Assembly: GCF_000006565.2 (NCBI RefSeq)
Contig: NC_031478.1
Span: 851,874 to 915,873 of the forward strand
Direction: 5' to 3'
Origin: Toxoplasma gondii ME49
Lineage: Eukaryota; Apicomplexa; Conoidasida; Eucoccidiorida; Sarcocystidae
DNA length: 64,000 bases
Part shown: one piece after another, positions 61,030-64,000 of the stretch
Numbering within the stretch: the first letter of the stretch is position 1
Layout: every line of letters begins with the position of its first letter
Notes under the pieces: generated by a model
What the model saw: the letters and a program-made list of their open reading frames with translations, nothing else
Database searches by the model: none
Told to the model about the DNA's origin: nothing
Program-made: the position numbers and the translations under genes

Positions 61030-63107
61030 AGAAAAGGCCAGTTAGAACGTCACCTGCCTTTCCCATGGCAGGTATTTTCGAACAAAAGACAGAACCTTAC
61101 ACACGCGGAAAACGCGACAGAAGAAAACTTTGACGGCTTTTCGACTGTCTTCAGAGAACAAAAAGGGAACACGAATACGAACGCAGATGAAACCGCGAGC
61201 CGAATGTGTCAGTGCTAAACCCAGGCGGTGAATGCGACTAAAGGACGTTTCGTTCTAAGCCGACGAAATGATGGCAAGCAGAGACCACCCGAAGAGGCAA
61301 CGCAGACTGGCTGCTTCTTCTTTCAACGAAAAGAACAATATTCGGTATCTGTGATATGTTCGCACGTCGGATAAGCAAATATACATATATATATGCACAA
61401 CCAAAAGACCGCAAGTTAAAAGACGGGATACGCTCACCCTCAAAGCTTATGGCCACGCGTCTTCAGATAGCGAAAAAAGTTGCAATATTTTCGAACGAGC
61501 AAATGAAATAATGGCCGAGCACACACATATGAGCCCGATAATGCAGTACAGAGCGGAATCCACACACGGCTTGGGACGCGTATGTTGCGTGGAATATGTT
61601 TATTCCTGCGACTGCAGATAATGTAGGAAAAACGTCAGAAGCATCGGTGAAATAAGCCTGCCTGCTATTTTTGTGAATGGTGACGCGAGGAAAAGCGAAC
61701 CACAAAAGGCGTGTTTCTCTCCACACTTCAGCGGCGGGAAAAAACGGAACACAGAACCAGCCAAGATAGCCTTATGAATCGTGTTTCATAGAGTGGAAAA
61801 ACGAGAACACGTCGAAAAACTGATGGACATAAAAACCTTTTGCAAACCTTTTGCTGCAAAAAGCAAGAGAAAAACACACAACAACACTTTTCTAAGTCGT
61901 TTTGTTTGAGCCAAAGGTCGCAGTAAAACAAGAAATGAGCTCTTGTCGGTCATCCTCTTCAAAAACTCGAATTCCACGGACGATGACGATTCGTCAAAAA
62001 ATCTGAAAAGCTCAAAAACAGGTCGGATCGACCGAGACGCAGATAACGTGATTGTAGAAGCCGCGCGAACGCGATTGCCCACACGAGCAGCTGGAAACCA
62101 CATAGCCACGACGTTCGGTTTCGGGTAACCGATCCTTTGTCATTCGTTTCATCCACGGGCATTGTGCATGAATGAAAACCTCTTAGATGGTTATTTGCTG
62201 TGCGCAGACGACTTCGATTGCAAGGCAGTAAGACAGTCGTAACGTGCGGATGGGGCAATCTACGCAGAAACACTACGTAGTTTGTCTTTCTTCAGATGCT
62301 AAGACCGTAAAGACTGTGGTGGCAGCCGTAACATGCGTCTTCATAGGGATATTCCGGCGACTAGGCATAACAACGAAACGCGCTCACCATATCAGGAGAG
62401 CTTCACTGGAGCTGTATGTGGCCTACGGCAGTGCTACATGTCCACCGCACATATTTCACAAGTTGAGGTTGGAATCCGCTGACCCACATCCCAAATCACA
62501 TTGTATATCGCGGTGGCTAGAGGCGCACTCAAGACGCCAACGATGCTGCTCTACTGCTAGAACCTCTTACAGTGCACTCGACGACTTCCTGTGGCAACTT
62601 AAGCCAATCGTTGACATCGTGTTAGGTGTCAGCACATCATTACCGTTTCATTTGAGCAGTGTGAAGAGCTCATCATTTTCATTCAAGTAGGACCGATGAG
62701 TGAATCAGCGCTTCGTCGATGCCAGCTGAATCCTGGATTCATTTTTTCGGGGCCAGTTTTGGCTGTAACACGTAACAGGCACGAGGTCAATTATGCTGAG
62801 ATCAGAGCGAAGAAATGCGTCGTGCCCAGTCGGGGTTCAGTGCAGCCGCTCTCTTTCAGGAAAAAGAATTGTCAACGACCCGTTGCACCTGTTGTCCGAA
62901 CGAAAGTTGGCGAACTGACATCTGTACTGAGGTGAAGTAGCCAGCTGTAAGGGGGGGCTTTGAACAATTGATCGGCGTGTCTCTGTCTCCACTGGTCTAC
63001 TTTATGCTCATACGAGCTATAAGCTGATACTTTTCGTACAGTATAGTGGCTAGTGAGTTTTGTTTGATACGCCCCAAAACATCCCGTAGTTCTCTGTTGA
63101 AAGGGCA

Positions 63108-63150
<43 letters not shown>

Positions 63151-64000
63151 CGTATCTACCTAAAGAGAGTGCCGACGTTGCTTTGTTACGAGGTGCGAGA
63201 AGACCTTGACCGAGAAAACTCGATGGATTTATAAACCTTATACCATCTACATATATAAATATAAATGTTAGCTAATGGTATATCTGTAGACGTTTCCAGT
63301 GGGAACTGGTCGTTTTCCGGACTTATCTTGCAACGAGCGTTCAATCGGCGCCCTCCGTAGAAACGCTGATCCTCTTCGTTTGTAGGAGTACAGGCGTCTG
63401 CGGGTGAAGCTAATGGAAGGATACTTGGGCGTGAAATACATTTTTCTGTCGTGCTTCACTGGACCAACAGTTCCACCGCAGCGGCTTCTCGCTCTCCGCT
63501 AAACACTCATGAGCAGCTGCGTTCAGGTGAAGCACGAGATGCATGCATGCACCGCGGCAGACACACGCGAATTCCTCGCTTCTTACTGTTTTTAACTAGT
63601 GGAACCGGTGCTGTCCTTAACCAAGAACTCTCACCTGTCCTTCACCGCCGCTGTAACTGTCACTCTTTTTTTCGTCTCTCGGTTTTCCAACGCCAGTCAT
63701 CGGTCTGTATGGCCGTGCATTCGATCCGTTTGTCTCCGGGCAAGGATCGCTTTTCCCTCTGTCGGGCATTCGGATTCGGAGGACGAAGTTCTTTGAGTTT
63801 TTTCTCGAAAGTGTCTGGCTCCTGATTTCCAAACGAAAAAGTATCCCTCTGGGGGTTCTTTGGGAAAGACGCTGCGCGGCTTCAGAGACACCCAATTTCT
63901 CGTCTTGCCTGTCTCACCAATTTTTGTCACGGCGTATTGTTCCAGATCCGCTATGTTGTCGTCTCTAAGCTACCCCCAAAACTCTTTCACTGCCTCTTCA
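61030..64000. other. Right end of window: no supported gene
   Basis: Probable leader of the second transporter near 61030-61450, then unique sequence. An open frame of 148 codons (62244-62690, +) has no recognisable content and begins with GTG. A (TA)12(GA)9 compound microsatellite lies at 63109-63150. From 63400 the plus strand turns pyrimidine-rich, as in leaders of this genome, so a gene may start beyond the edge. Confidence 0.5.
63109..63150. repeat. Compound (TA)n(GA)n microsatellite
   Basis: About twelve TA units followed by about nine GA units. Confidence 0.95.

Noticed and set aside
62244..62690. 148-codon plus-strand open frame near the right end
   Set aside because: It begins with GTG, shows no family resemblance, and its length is only slightly above chance.

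Overview
The window is nuclear DNA of a coccidian apicomplexan, almost certainly Toxoplasma gondii or a very close relative such as Hammondia. The clearest evidence is a complete two-exon gene (18703-19501, minus strand) whose 185-residue product matches my knowledge of the T. gondii dense granule protein GRA2 essentially throughout. Gene structure agrees: GT-AG introns with pyrimidine-rich acceptors, long low-complexity insertions in conserved proteins, pyrimidine-rich leaders and many (TA)n microsatellites. Nothing bacterial, viral or plasmid-like was seen. All gene models were assembled by hand from splice sites and reading phase, so exon ends are predictions.

Layout. 1-3872 (+): 3' part of a TMEM94-like P-type ATPase-related membrane protein, cut by the left edge. 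6590-9100 (+): intronless DNMT2-type RNA cytosine methyltransferase with large insertions. 10684-12878 (-): the microtubule plus-end protein EB1 in three exons. 16023-22006: a block of secreted-protein genes around GRA2, made of an unrecognised signal-peptide protein (16023-17159, -), GRA2 itself, and a less certain signal-peptide gene (20921-22006, +) with doubtful exons just before it. 23897-40728 (+): a 13-exon gene for a giant (3708 residue) TRAPPC10/Trs130 homologue. 42416-44668 (-): ribosomal protein eL34. 46078-46896 (+): a predicted small secreted protein. 49773-53342 and 57346-61029 (-): two tandem paralogous amino acid/auxin permease family transporters with matching exon structure. 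The last 3 kb holds no gene I can support.

The housekeeping genes (eL34, EB1, TRAPPC10, DNMT2) look unrelated to one another. The parasite-specific interest lies in the GRA2 neighbourhood, where the adjacent gene shares orientation, two-exon layout, intron phase and a C-terminal amphipathic helix with GRA2, and in the duplicated transporter pair, which suggests expansion of amino acid handling.
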